64,000 nucleotides of DNA from Whalleya microplaca. Its lineage: Eukaryota > Ascomycota > Sordariomycetes > Xylariales > Xylariaceae. The notes under the pieces were generated by a model, which was not told where the DNA came from, made no database searches, and worked only from the letters and a program-made list of their open reading frames with translations. The stretch is taken from assembly GCA_022497155.1 (NCBI GenBank), contig MU385715.1, positions 62,001 to 126,000 of the forward strand, in the 5' to 3' direction. The translations under genes were made by a program, and so were the position numbers. How positions within the stretch are numbered: the stretch's first letter is position 1; every line of letters starts with the position of its first letter. Below are positions 38,292 to 49,662 of this stretch, piece by piece.

Positions 38292-38967
38292 ATTTTAAGC
38301 CCGGGCGGGGTTAAATGTTTATATAGGCAGGAAAAATTTTCGGATAACTTATTTAAAATGAAATAAGCCTTACAATTTGCGCGCTTATTAATCGAGTAAT
38401 AGATTTTATATAAAAAAAAGGTATAAAAATAAATCGGCAACTACTAAATCTATATAAAAAAGGTAATTATAGCGCAGAAATAAAAAAGAAATAATTATAT
38501 ACTTAAGGCAAACTTATAAAATACGTACTAGTTTAAGAAACTTTAGTATCGGCGCCTTAGCTTTATAAAAAAAGAAACCCGGTTCCGGTATTACTTAAAT
38601 ATATGCTAAAAATAATTTGCCTAAGGGCGCTTAATATATTAATAAAAGCCTTAAGCCTAAAAATAGCGTACTAAAATCTTATAAAAAAATTAGTGGCTAA
38701 TTAGTTGGTTTAATTTCGCAAATTAGCGCGATTTAAACTTAAATATTCGTTTCGGATATTAGCTTTATAAAAAAAGAATTTCGAAACTTTAGCTCGTAAG
38801 CGATCCGGCCTTATTAATTATCGCAATAAACTTTATAAAGAACGTATATAACGGCGCGGTCCGGATTAAAATATCGGTCGGAATATTAGCTTTATAAAAA
38901 AAAATACGCCGATTTTAAATCCGATAGTTATAGTAATTATAATAGAATAAAAGCAGGTACTACTATT

Positions 38968-39141
38968 TAATATAAAATATATAAGGTAAAATAGTATATT
39001 ATACAAAAGATAGAAATCCAGCATTTAAATTATAGCTCTATTATAATTTAAATACTTAGGATTTCTTATTTTTTTTATTTATTTTATCTTATTTAAGCTA
39101 AGCTAGCCCTAAGGGATAAGGGCCCGTAAGGCCCCGTATTA
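38968..39141 (-). repeat. 5' LTR of gypsy I
   Basis: 174 bp, matching 30780-30953 with transition differences. The outer side abuts the taatt duplication and resumes copia K coding sequence. No convincing tRNA primer-binding site is visible next to its inner edge. Confidence 0.9.
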
Positions 39142-39146
39142 TAATT

Positions 39147-40345
39147 ATTTATTAAATTATGTAATAAATACCTTTTAAATATAATATATCTAATTAATAA
39201 ACTATTATATAAATTAATAAAATTTAAATTATATTAATTTAAAATATACTATTTATATTATATTAAAATATTAAATATAATAAAATTAATATATAATTTA
39301 TATTTACTATATATAATAAATAAACTAAAAACTTTTAAAATTATAAAATTATAAATAAACGATATATTTTTGTTTATTACTATATAATTTTTTACTAAAA
39401 AAGAAAAAAAAACTATAAAAAAAAGTTCCGTACGAAACTAAAAATAGTTTTAATTAAAAAAATGCCAATTAATTTTAATAGCGGCAGAATTTAATTAAAA
39501 GGCAATAATATATTATATATTTAAAAAAGGCAGACTAACTAATTTCGTACGATCGATATTTAGGCAAAAGATATACGATAATAATATATAATATAATATA
39601 TAAAAGATATATATATTACGTTAATTTGCCAGCTAAAAATTTCGTACAATTTATTTATTATAGCTTAAATTAAAAACTTAAATAATAAAGAAATAAAAAG
39701 TTTAAATATATAACTTTAATAATAAATAAAATACTTAAAAAAAACTAATTTATATATTATTTAATTTATATTATATAAAAATATATATTTTTACTAATAA
39801 ATTATTTATTAATAATAAAGACTTAAACTTTTAATTTAATTTTATTATTATATTAGGTATAAAAACGGACCGTATAAAATAAAAATTTAAGATTTACGGA
39901 AATATAATTTATTAAAATTTTATTAAGTATAAAAAATTACGTAAAATATATTTACTAATAAGTTATATAAAATAATAATAAAATTTAATAACGATATAAT
40001 TTTTAATATAATATTTAATTAGATTATAAATTATTTAAAAATTTAAAAAATTTTAGTCGTTATTTATTTAAATTTAAAATTGCTATATAAATATTTAATA
40101 AAATTATATATAATAAATAAATAAAAAGCTAATAATTAATATTATATTTTTTAAAAAATTATATAAAAAAAAGAAATTTTAAAGGTATAATAAATTAACG
40201 GTAAAAATAATTTAGCTAACGCTTTTACTAAAAAAACGCCGAATTTAATTTTGGGATAATTAATTTCGATAAATAAATTAAAAATTAAAATTAAAACATA
40301 TATTAATCGGTTGAAAAAAGACGATAAAAAGAAGTAATATTTATA
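39147..40345 (+). pseudogene. Copia K reverse transcriptase (rest) and RNase H (broken)
   Basis: Continuation after gypsy I, heavily decayed. The clearest part is 40208-40330: NNLANAFTKKTPNLILG, then ISINKLKIKIKTYINR, matching the N(P)ADALTK end of copia RNase H and its following tail. The order RNase H last, before the 3' LTR, fits Ty1/copia. Confidence 0.72.
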
Positions 40346-40564
40346 TAAATAAAATATATTATTTTTTAAATTTAGATTTTTAATTTAAAATATATAATAA
40401 GAAAATTTTTAATTTATTTACTATATAAAAAATTATTAATAAATATAAAAATTAAACTTTAAATATATAAAAATTATAAATTTTAAACTAAATTTTAAAT
40501 TTCCTAATACCCGAATAATATTCTAACTTAATATTACCTAATTATAATAGTTATATTATATATT
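40346..40564. other. AT-rich 3' non-coding part of copia K
   Basis: Between the end of RNase H and the island at 40565. No frame or repeat seen. Confidence 0.5.
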
Positions 40565-40795
40565 ATATAAGTGTTAAATATACTTGGTATAAGTACTGTT
40601 TTAAGCAGAAGTAAGGCGATAGTACTCCCGGAATTTATATATATTATTATATATATATTTTGCTATATAAATAACGATTACTTTCCTGGAAAATTAAATA
40701 AAAATAGCGCGAAAATACAACTTCCGCCGGATAATTTTCGCTATAAAAAGGTAGGGATTTTTTCCGGGCGGGAGTTATACCTTAATATTATATAA
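40565..40795. other. Little-mutated island in the 3' non-coding part of copia K
   Basis: Retains more G+C and an inverted repeat (aacttccgcc ... ggcgggagtt, about 40719-40777) with a TATA-like ctataaaaag between the arms. The open frame of 74 codons here is short and overlaps the hairpin, so I do not call it a gene. Could be a small insertion or a remnant of another LTR. Confidence 0.35.
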
Positions 40796-41350
40796 AAGTA
40801 AAAAGGTAATACGATATTTTTTTTCTAAAGAAATAATTATTATTTATATAATAAATAAATAATTAAAAAAAATATATATATTTATATAAAATAATTATAT
40901 AAAAATATAAAAGTGTTTATTTTTTATAAGTAAAAAAGCTTAATACTTTATATTATTACCTAATATTATAAAACCTTTATTAAACTTTATTATATATATA
41001 TATATTTAAAAGAAAAAAAAAGAAATTTTTATAAAAAATATACAAAAAAAGTTATATATATATATTAATATACCTATTATATATAATAATTACTTTTTTT
41101 CTATTAATAATAGTTACTTTTTTTTATTTATAATCGTACTTTTTTATTTTATAAACTTTATATATATAAAATAAAATTTTATTATTATATAGTAAAAAGA
41201 GAAAATATAAATAATATAACTTTTTTTATATATTATATAAATAACGTAACTTATTATATATAAATAAAAAAATAATAATATATATAAATAATTTAATTTA
41301 CCTGTTATAATATAAAAGTATTATATAATTATAAAATAAAAAACTACTAG
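40796..41350. other. AT-rich 3' end of copia K, nothing recognised
   Basis: Simple-sequence-like TA-rich DNA with several ttactttttt repeats (41087-41140). No polypurine tract is recognisable before the 3' LTR. Confidence 0.5.
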
Positions 41351-41551
41351 TATTAAAATAACGCTTAATTTAGCCGTATAATTAGGGGTAGCTAATTAAG
41401 CTACTTTAGCGCGAAAAGATTTTTATATTTTTTTTATATAAAGAATTCCCTTATTCTTTTTCGTATATAAAATACATATAGTAATATAGTTTTATTATAA
41501 CTTTTAATCGTTTACATAATACGTATATTATAATATAAAGCTTATTTAATA
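41351..41551 (+). repeat. 3' LTR of copia K
   Basis: 201 bp, same length and orientation as 24567-24767. It starts tattaaaataacg (TG changed to TA by RIP). It is followed by tacaa and the second piece of the TRIM T3 5' LTR. Confidence 0.9.
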
Positions 41552-41556
41552 TACAA

Positions 41557-42972
41557 GGTATTTATAAGGCATTTTTTAAAGCAATTTATAATAAATTATA
41601 TACTTATATTTAACTGACTTTTTCCTTTATATCTCCTTTATTTTTTTACTATAAATATCACTAAATAGTTATATAGTTATATATATAGCTTTAATAGCTA
41701 TTATATATATTTATTTTTAACTTAATATTTCACTTTCGCTTTACCCCGATACCTTATCCCAAGACATTTGGCTCCCTTAAATAAGCCTCGACTTTCTTAC
41801 CTTTTAATTAATTAAGTAAAATAGTTTTTTTATATTATATGCTACGGAGGTATAAAATTTACTAGTAATAACTATTTAAAATATATATTATTAGACTTAC
41901 TTTATTTTTATCCGATATATTATACGCGAATATTTTATTTTATTCGATAGCCACTTATTTCTTATATAAATCGAATTAAACTATATAATTAATAGTTAGT
42001 TATTTTTATTTATATATTACATTTACGTTATTTATTACTTATAATTTACGAATTTCTATTTATATAAAGCATTAAAAATATAAAACACGATAATATTAAA
42101 AACATTAAGCCGTATATTTTTATATATAAACCTGTTTATTTTATATAAATAACGGTAATAAGCTAATTATGTTTAATATATAGCTAAATATAGCTAGCTA
42201 TTAATACGTATATAATTTATATAAATAATAATATCGAATAATACCTTTTTATACCCTAATATACCTTATTATTTAAATATTACCTTTAGTAATAAAGGAG
42301 GCTATTAGCTATTATTGCTGCTGCTGCTACTAATAGCTATGGCTAGCTGACCTATTAAAAGCCGTGGCTAGCTATGGCTAGCTAACCTGTTATTACCTAA
42401 CCTGACCTGCTATAGCTACTAGTACTGCTGCTAATAGCTACGGCTATCTGACCTGTTGTTACCTAACCTTTTACTGCTGCTGCTACTTATTAATAGCTGT
42501 GGCTATCTAACCTATTACCTTAAGGTCCCTGGGGTGAAAACTTTTTTTTTCAGATCTGAAAGTTAGGCATTCAAGTGTAAGGCGTGTTTTTATTTTTCTT
42601 TTTTTTTAGATTTTTCAGTTACGTGAACGCTAGCTAAAAAATTAGGGAGGAATATAATAAGGCAAAGGAATTACGGGTATTAATAGCAGTTTAAAAACTA
42701 TTAAAAGCCTTTTAAAGCTACGTTATAAAGCACTTTATAAGGTATTTATAAGGCATTTTATAAGGTATTTATAAGGCATTTCACAAGGCAATTTATAGTA
42801 AATTATATACTTATATTTAGCTGACTTTTTCCTTTATATCTCCTTCACTTTTTTGCTATAAATATCACCAGATAGTTATATAGTTATATATATAGCTCTG
42901 GCAGCTATTATATACACTTATTTTTAACTTAATATTTTACTTTCGCTTTATTTTAACACCTTGTCCCAAGAC
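41557..42972 (+). mobile_element. TRIM T3: rest of 5' LTR, interior and 3' LTR
   Basis: Second piece of the 5' LTR (41557-41765), then tttggctccc, the best preserved primer-binding site (TGG) of the family. The interior (41766-42652) is colinear with TRIM T4, including the CTG-rich half. Then come polypurine tract agggagga and 3' LTR (42653-42972, 320 bp). It is more RIPed than T4, as expected if it is older and hosts the copia in its LTR. Non-coding. Confidence 0.9.
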
Positions 42973-42977
42973 AATAG

Positions 42978-44700
42978 GTATTTAAATTTACGTAAGTAAT
43001 AAAAAAGGATTTTTTTATAGCCGGATAAATAATATAAAAAGTTTAAAAAAAATACAAAACTTAAATAAATAACTTTTTATCGGGTTTAAAAGTTTTAGTA
43101 ATTTTTAAACCCTAAGTTTATTTTCTTAATTTATAATATAATTATAAATATAATATCTTAATTTATTATAATTATAATATCTTTTTTATAACTTATTTTT
43201 TAGCCTAGTTTTAAACTTATTACCGGTAAACTTTAACGGAATTTAAGTATTATTTTTAATAATAAAGTTAATAATATTAATATAAATAATATAAGGTGAA
43301 GTAATGTATTATACGAAAAATAAAGATTTAACATTTAAGTTATAGTGAAGCTACACCTTAAATGCTTAAGATTTTTTATTTTTTTTTTACCTTATTTTAT
43401 TTAAGCTAAGCTAGCCTTAAGGGGCAGGGGCCCGTAAAGCCCCGTATTAAATATAATAACCTTAATACTAATATTTTTTTCTAAAAAAATTAGTTTCTTT
43501 TTCGGGCTTTTTAAAGCTTTAAAATTTATTTATTTAATAAAAAAACTTTCAGCTTAAATTTAAGTCTTTTTTATCGTTATTACGGCTTTAATCATAGCCG
43601 CTTTTAAAATCGGTAGCTTTTTTTTAAGCTATAAATATTAATTCTTAATGTCGGGTAATAATATTTACTATAATTCTTTTTTTCGGAAGCTTTTTATTAT
43701 AACTAATAATTTTATTTCTTAAATTCGGCTATATTTTTTATAAAAAAATAAGGCCCAGTTTCTTTCTAAAACTAACTTAAATCGTTAAGCTTTTAAGCCG
43801 GAAATATATATATTAAATTTTTAAAAGTCTTACCTTAATTATTAGCCGGCATTTTTTAGCGCTATAATAAAATGAACTTTTAAATATCCGAAATTATAAA
43901 TAAATATTTTAATTTATTATTTAAAAATACCTTATTTTAATTGGAATTATTATCGTTTTAATTTATTTATAAATTAAATCCGGGTTTAATATATTTTTTA
44001 TACTGTTAGTTTATTTTGCTCCGGGTATAAATAATTTTAGCGGTATTTTTCCGAAACTTTTTTAATGCGTTAAAAAAAATAACCCGGCATTTACTAAGCT
44101 AGGATTTTTATTTAATATAATTAAATAAAAGGCTAAATTTATTATAATTAAACGTAATAATATAATTAAAATTAATATTTAATTTGCTATTAAAATTCAA
44201 AAAATCGGGGTCTGGTAAAATAAACTTTTCTAAAAGAGATTAAGTCCCGAGCTTTTAGGTATATTAGGTTTATTATTAAATAATAATAAGTCCGAAAGTT
44301 TTAATAACGCGTCCCGGGTATTAATTACGTTATATTCTTTACGCGAGACTTTAGTAAATTATATAAAAAAAGTATATAAGGTAATTTTTTAAAGTTTTAA
44401 AATATAAAGCTTTTTATAATAGCGGGCTCGTTATTTATTAGCTTTTACGGCATTTTAGGTTTAACTAAATCTTATATTTTTTAAGGTTAAGTAATAAATT
44501 TATCCTTTTTTAATTTTAATCCTTTAATAAATCAGGGTCTTTTATTTATATAAATAATAAGCCTTCTTTAATAATTATAAAATCCGGCTTTTATAAAAGT
44601 TTTACGGCAATTTATTTGCCCTTTCGGGGACTATTTTTAATAAATATACCTAAGGTCGATATGCCGTAAATAACTTAAGAAAAAAAGAATTAAAATTATA
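42978..44700 (-). mobile_element. Probable 5' portion of gypsy C (RIPed), with solo LTR of gypsy I inside
   Basis: By position this is the other side of the TRIM T3 insertion and should hold gag and protease of gypsy C on the minus strand. Frames are protein-like on that strand (for example 43820-44060) but I find no diagnostic motif, so the link rests on the nest geometry. The 5' LTR of gypsy C is not identified; the region ends at repeat D. Confidence 0.5.
43278..43449 (-). repeat. Solo LTR of gypsy I
   Basis: 172 bp matching the gypsy I LTRs, flanked by aatat on both sides (43273-43277, 43450-43454), a perfect 5-bp target duplication. No internal sequence remains. Some G+C-rich blocks (ggggcaggggcccg) are intact. 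Confidence 0.88.
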
Positions 44701-44703
44701 AAA

Positions 44704-44911
44704 AATAATAATAATTAAGTATAGTTAATATATTAATTTATAAGGTATAAATATAAGTGCATTAATTTTTAACCCCTTTATATATAAAAGGGGCGAAGCC
44801 TTTTTTATATTAATACAAAGTAAGGGAAAACCTCCGGTCCTCCTTTAAAACCTTCCCGATAGGGCTTATAAATTAATAGGGCTTATATATAAGCCTTATA
44901 TTTAATAATTA
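44704..44911 (+). repeat. Small repeat D, copy 2
   Basis: Matches 4231-4435 over its whole length with transitions and small indels; keeps ccccttt-atata-aaagggg and ataagccttatatttaata. Non-coding. Confidence 0.65.
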
Positions 44912-45209
44912 TAATATATAAAATTTTAAAATAATTAATTAATGATATAATTATATATATTTAAATTATTATATTTAAAATAATTAATAAGTTAAAAAAA
45001 CGTTTTATTATTTTATAAAAAATGTAATACCGACCTTAATAATAACTTTTAAATAGCTAATTTATTAAATAAATATTTAATTAATTAAGTAGTTTTTATA
45101 AAAACTAATGTTATAATAGTTTTATTAAAAAAGAAAAAACTATAAAAAGTTATTAATAATTAATTTTTAATTGGGTTTTAATTATTTTATTAAATAAATA
45201 ATAAATAAT
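44912..45209. other. AT-rich spacer, nothing recognised
   Basis: About 300 bp between repeat D and element C, with TA-rich sequence and no frame or shared repeat. Confidence 0.5.
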
Positions 45210-45452
45210 TATCACGGCATAAGGCTTATAGGGTGCCTTATAGCTCCTTAAGCTCCCTATAGCTATAATATACCCCATTAACCCTTTACACGTAACCTAT
45301 TTAATTAAATAGCTTAAATAATTAAATAAAGAGGTTTTTTTAAGTCAAACTATTACATAATAATTAGCTAACTTTTTACTCCTCACTTTATAATTTTATA
45401 ATAATATATATTTATTACTTAAATGCGCCACTTTTTTCTTTAAGCCGTCACA
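45210..45452 (+). repeat. Small inverted-repeat element C, copy 2
   Basis: Best preserved ends of the three copies: 5' tatcacggcataagg and 3' cttaagccgtcaca, inverted repeats of each other with few changes. About 243 bp, non-coding. Confidence 0.75.
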
Positions 45453-47374
45453 TAATTATAAAGTCCTTTGGCGCTAAATTTAACTAATTTTATTTATTAA
45501 GCTATTATATAATATTTAATACCTCGTTATCGCCTAGCTTTTTTTTTATTAAATAGTCACGATATTTTTAATCTCCGTAAGTTATATTTAAATACGCTAG
45601 CGAGATTTTTTCCCTTTTAATTACCTTAAGCTATTAATTAAATATACCGATAATTAATAACGTTACCTTTAAAATCGTTGGTTATATTTATTAGCAGTTC
45701 ATTAAGTTAGCTACTTTTATCGGGACGTTATTAGAATTTTCTTTTATTACTTTTTTTTTACTTTTTATTTCTTGCGCTATTACTTTTATATATTTAATAC
45801 GCCAGCTTGTTTATAGCTAGCTTCGCTTAAACTTTAAATAACCCCGTTGTAATAAATACCTTGTTCGGATTTATTAAATTATCCCGGCGGATAAAGTTAA
45901 ATACCCTTATTTTCTTTAGCTAATTCGTTAATTATATAGCAGCTTCGAAATTTTTTCACTTTTTTTTTCAGCTTTAATTCGTTAATTATATAGTAGACTT
46001 AAAGGAATTTCTTATTAATAATAACTTTTATTAGTGACAGTAAAATTAACGCCGTTATTTAAATAACTATAGTTACTTTACGTATTAAATTTATATTTAA
46101 ATTTAATGCTTATATTAAATCTTTATAAAGTAACTATAAAAATTACGTTTAGTAGCTTTAAATCGATAAATCCTTTATTAAAACTAAGCTTATTATTATT
46201 AAAACTACTTATAATACCTTCTTAATTAAAAAGCTACGCCTTTAATTTATTTTCTTAAATCCTTTTACTTTATTTAGCCCGTTTAATTTTAACGTATAAA
46301 TATTACAGTTATTTAGCAAATTTAGCGTTAATAGCAACGCTTTTAGTATGCCGGAAATAAAGTTTTATTATATATATGTTTAATTTAAACTTAAAATATA
46401 ACAGTTTATTAACTTTATTTTTTATTAGGCATAAAAAACGGGTATTTAAAACTATTAATAAATTTTAAATACTTTAAACCGATTATATGAAAATCTAAAT
46501 AAAGCCGATTAAGCCGCTAAGAAACTTTATAGCTTTAAATAAGGTTAAAACAAGTCTATTTATACTTTTTTTTAGCGAACCAGGAACGCTAAATATATAA
46601 ATTAAATGCCGCTACTTTATTTAAAGCCCTTAAGATATAAAGCCTTTACTATAACGTAAATAACCGATTAAAGGATAAACTAAATAAAATAAGTTAGTTA
46701 TAAGGACTACTAAATAACTATAATAACTTTATTTTTTTACTTTACCGATTATTGGAATATTATATTATAAGGCCGGTAAAAATACATTAGTTTTTTATTA
46801 TTTAAACGTTATAAATATTTCTATTAGTATTATTTACGTTACGATATTTATAAATATTTTAAACAATAAATAACTACTTAAAATTACGTTATTTTAAACT
46901 TCTAAAAGTTAAATAATAACGTTAAATATATATAAATAACGGCAGACATAACGGAAAAATTAATAGTGCTAACGTTATAAAAACGAAACTTATAAAATTT
47001 AAAATTGCCCGTTACTATTATATAAATCGAATTTCCGTAAGCTATACGTTAATAACAATAATATATAAGTTAAAAATTAAAGGGGTAACTATAATAATAA
47101 GTATATAGTTTATAAGGGATACTAGGTAATTATAAAGGAATATAATAAATTAATAAAGTCTTTTTAAAGGACTTAATTTTCGAAATTTTAACAAGTTTAC
47201 TTAATATTAATATTAGGTTTTATATAATTTATATAAGCTACAATATAAGGGTTAAATAAAGTTAAAAAAATCACCTTTTAAAGGCAGTAATAATTAGGTT
47301 AATCCCTATATATATTAGGTACATTATAAGCTAGCTATTATTAGCTGCTATATATTGTAAATTTAAAGGGGTAA
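45453..47374. other. RIPed unrecognised repeat DNA
   Basis: About 1.9 kb bounded by two C copies. Composition is like the other RIPed elements. No frame could be matched to a transposon family and no second copy is in the window. A duplicated phrase (attcgttaattatatagcag near 45925 and a close repeat near 45978) is the only internal structure I see. Confidence 0.35.
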
Positions 47375-47617
47375 TGTTATAATATAAAGCTTATAAGATA
47401 TCTTTTAGCTCTTTAAGCTCTTTATAGCTATAGCATACCCCACTAACCCTTTATACGTGACCTGCTTAATTAAATAACTTAAATAATCAAGTAAAGAGGT
47501 TTTTTTAAGTTAAGCTATTATATAGTAATTAGTTAACTTTTTACTCCTCACTTTATAATTTTATAATAATATACACTTATTATTTAAATGCGCCACTTTT
47601 TTCCTTAAGCCGTTATA
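47375..47617 (+). repeat. Small inverted-repeat element C, copy 3
   Basis: About 243 bp; 5' end tgttataatataaag and 3' end cttaagccgttata are RIPed forms of the consensus ends. The internal gcgccactttttt block is intact. Confidence 0.7.
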
Positions 47618-47754
47618 ATAATTATAAATAATTTAATATATAATTTTATATTTTTACTTATTTTTAAAATATTTTGCTTAAATATAAAACGATTTTTATA
47701 TTATAAAGGACTTTATATTTAATTAACGGGAATATAATTAATCCGGTCCGTTAT

Positions 47755-48823
47755 TAATATAAATTATATAAAGTGAAATAATGTATTATATAAAAGATAG
47801 AGATTTAATATTTAGGTTATAGCGGAGCTATATTTTAAACGCTTAAGATCTTTTATTTTTTTTATTTACTTTATTTTATTTAAGCTAAATTAGCTTTAAG
47901 GGGTAAAAGTTTATAAGGCTTTATATTAAATGCCGGGGGATAAAAAAAACTTTGTTATTTTTAATAAGTTTTTTTAAAACTAGAATTTAAGATTTATAGG
48001 GGCGATTTTTAAGTCGCTTATTAATTATAATTTTATTAAAAATTAAATTAAGGTTAGCTTAAACGTTTATTTTATGTAATACCGCTTTTTTATATAGCCG
48101 GCCGCAAGCTTTTTTAAATATAGTTTTATTATCTTTATTTTTAACTCCCGCTTTATATATAGCCTGCTTTATTATTATACGTTTTTTAGCGTTTTTAATA
48201 TTTAGTAATAAGTTTAAGTAACTTACGTAATTATTATTCCGATTTCTAGCTATTATTATAATATTTATATCCCTTTTATTTTATTAAATAATTAAATTTA
48301 TTATATTTATAATTTAAGGTATATTTTATAATAATTTCGATTTTATAGCTATTTCTATTTTTTATCCGAATTTTTTTATTTGTTTTTAATAAGTTTAAAA
48401 GGTAATACGTGCTTATAAAAAAAGTCTTTACTATTAAGTTTAAATAATAAATAACTTATTAAAATAATAAAATAAATGCCGATATTTTTATTACCGAAAT
48501 CGAATTTATATATTAGATATTTTATATATATTTTAATTTTTTATAGTCCGTATTATAATTATAAATACTTTTTAAAAAGCTTATAGGGTAAATAATATCC
48601 GTTATATAAATTTAAATATATTTTATTACTTTTGTTAAATTTTATAGCCTTATATTTAGTATTATATAAACCTTTAGCTCGGGCTATAGCGAAATTTATA
48701 AATAATTTAGTATTTTTATAAAGATGTTTTTTAAGGAATCGAATGTTTTAATATTTTTTTATATTTATAGTAATTAAAGCGTTATTAGGTTTAAATAGCT
48801 TAAATTTAAATAGCTATTTATGT
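47755..48823 (-). mobile_element. Gypsy I, truncated copy (3' LTR plus about 0.9 kb of interior)
   Basis: LTR 47755-47928 (174 bp) followed by interior matching 30954-31850 in order, with many extra transitions. It stops abruptly at the start of the F unit, so the F-ended element probably inserted into it; the rest is not found before the window ends. Confidence 0.88.
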
Positions 48824-49599
48824 TGTTTTAAAATAAGGTGTCGGGGTAAAGGAGGTATAAAAAGTGCCGCTTTATACTTAATTAATTAAAGGTAATTAAG
48901 GCAATAAAATAAAAAAATCACTTATAATAACGATTAATCGAAAGGAGAGATATGTTTATTATCGGCGAGATAGCTGTCTATATTATATATATTTTATTTG
49001 AAAATAAAAGAAAAAAACAAGCGATATATATATGCTACGGCATATTAGCCTTATAACACTTTTCTTAGATTTTATTATAAATATCTTTATTATAAAGAAA
49101 TTTAATTAATTAATATAAACGCAAAAAGTATTTACCTTATTTACTTTTTAAAAACTCTCGCCTTAAGTTTAACTACCTTTTTTTTATTTAATTTTATATA
49201 TTCTTTATTAAACCTACGCCATTTATACGTTTTAATCGACTAAGCTTAATAAAAAAAAGTTTTCTATTAATTAATAATAGCTATTTACTTTTTATAATCT
49301 GCCTAACCATTTTATCCTATAAGAAAAATAGGCTATAGTTATTTTTTTAATATAGTAAATTTATTTCCTAGTGTTATGGGGCTAGTGTGCCGTGACACAT
49401 ATATATCGCTTGTTTTTTTCTTTTACTCTCAAATAAAACATACACAGCTCAGATAGCTATGTCGCCGAAAATAAACATATCTCTCCTTTCGATTAATCGC
49501 TGTTATAAGTGATTTTTTTTGTTTTATCGCCTTAATTACTTCCGATCAGTTAAGCTATATAGTAGCACCTCCTTTACCCTAATACTTTATCCTAAGACA
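48824..49599 (+). repeat. F: 776-bp near-palindromic LTR-like unit, copy 1
   Basis: The left arm (48824-49059) and right arm (49371-49599) are reverse complements over about 230 bp, separated by a 311-bp AT-rich loop. Arms include gcgatatatata, cgattaatcgaaaggagagatat and ggtaaaggaggt blocks. The last ~28 bp (ctttaccc...cctaagaca) match the end of the TRIM LTR, and the sequence after it matches the TRIM leader, so F behaves as an LTR of gypsy D. It could alternatively be a fold-back DNA element next to such a leader. The right arm is less RIPed than the left. No coding capacity. Confidence 0.75.
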
Positions 49600-49662
49600 T
49601 TTAGCTTTCCCGGATAGGCTTTAATTTTTTTGCCTTTTTAATTAATCGAGAAGAATAGTCTA
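49600..49662 (+). promoter_or_regulatory. Primer-binding site and leader shared with the TRIM family
   Basis: tttagctttcccggatagg and the next ~45 bp match 27076-27138 and 41766-41828 of TRIMs T4 and T3, where the best copy reads tttggctccc. TGG two bases after the LTR is the usual position of a tRNA primer-binding site. Shared leader sequence would let the TRIM use the same primer and perhaps packaging signal. Confidence 0.7.

Larger units (their letters stand above)
30780..39141 (-). mobile_element. Ty3/gypsy retrotransposon I, full length (RIPed), inserted in copia K
   Basis: 8362 bp with 174-bp LTRs at 30780-30953 and 38968-39141 and a perfect 5-bp target duplication, taatt (30775-30779, 39142-39146). 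Coding sense is minus: gag-like region toward 38000-35500, RT near 33785-33590, then RNase H and integrase region toward 31000. A Cys-rich CxxxxC...C-like run near 36245-36305 (minus) may be the gag zinc knuckle. Two further copies exist: a solo LTR at 43278-43449 and a truncated element at 47755-48823. The short open frames inside it are remnants or shadows. Confidence 0.93.
24567..41551 (+). mobile_element. Ty1/copia retrotransposon K, split by two later insertions
   Basis: Bounded by 201-bp direct LTRs (24567-24767 and 41351-41551) and by tataa (24562-24566) and tacaa (41552-41556), a 5-bp target duplication differing by one RIP-type C/T change. It is inserted in the 5' LTR of TRIM T3. Coding order on the plus strand is gag-like region with a tandem repeat (about 25150-26700), integrase (about 28600-30250), RT start (30360-30774), RT remainder and RNase H (39147-40345). 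Integrase before RT is diagnostic of Ty1/copia. TRIM T4 and gypsy I are inserted within it; without them it is about 7.1 kb. Confidence 0.92.

Noticed and set aside
37039..38440. Three open frames of 62-72 codons
   Set aside because: They fall in the gag-side region and 5' end of gypsy I on mixed strands, with a codon composition like random AT-rich DNA; one includes a TA microsatellite.
40571..40795. 74-codon open frame, the longest in this part
   Set aside because: Overlaps a hairpin in a non-coding island of copia K, with no recognisable domain.
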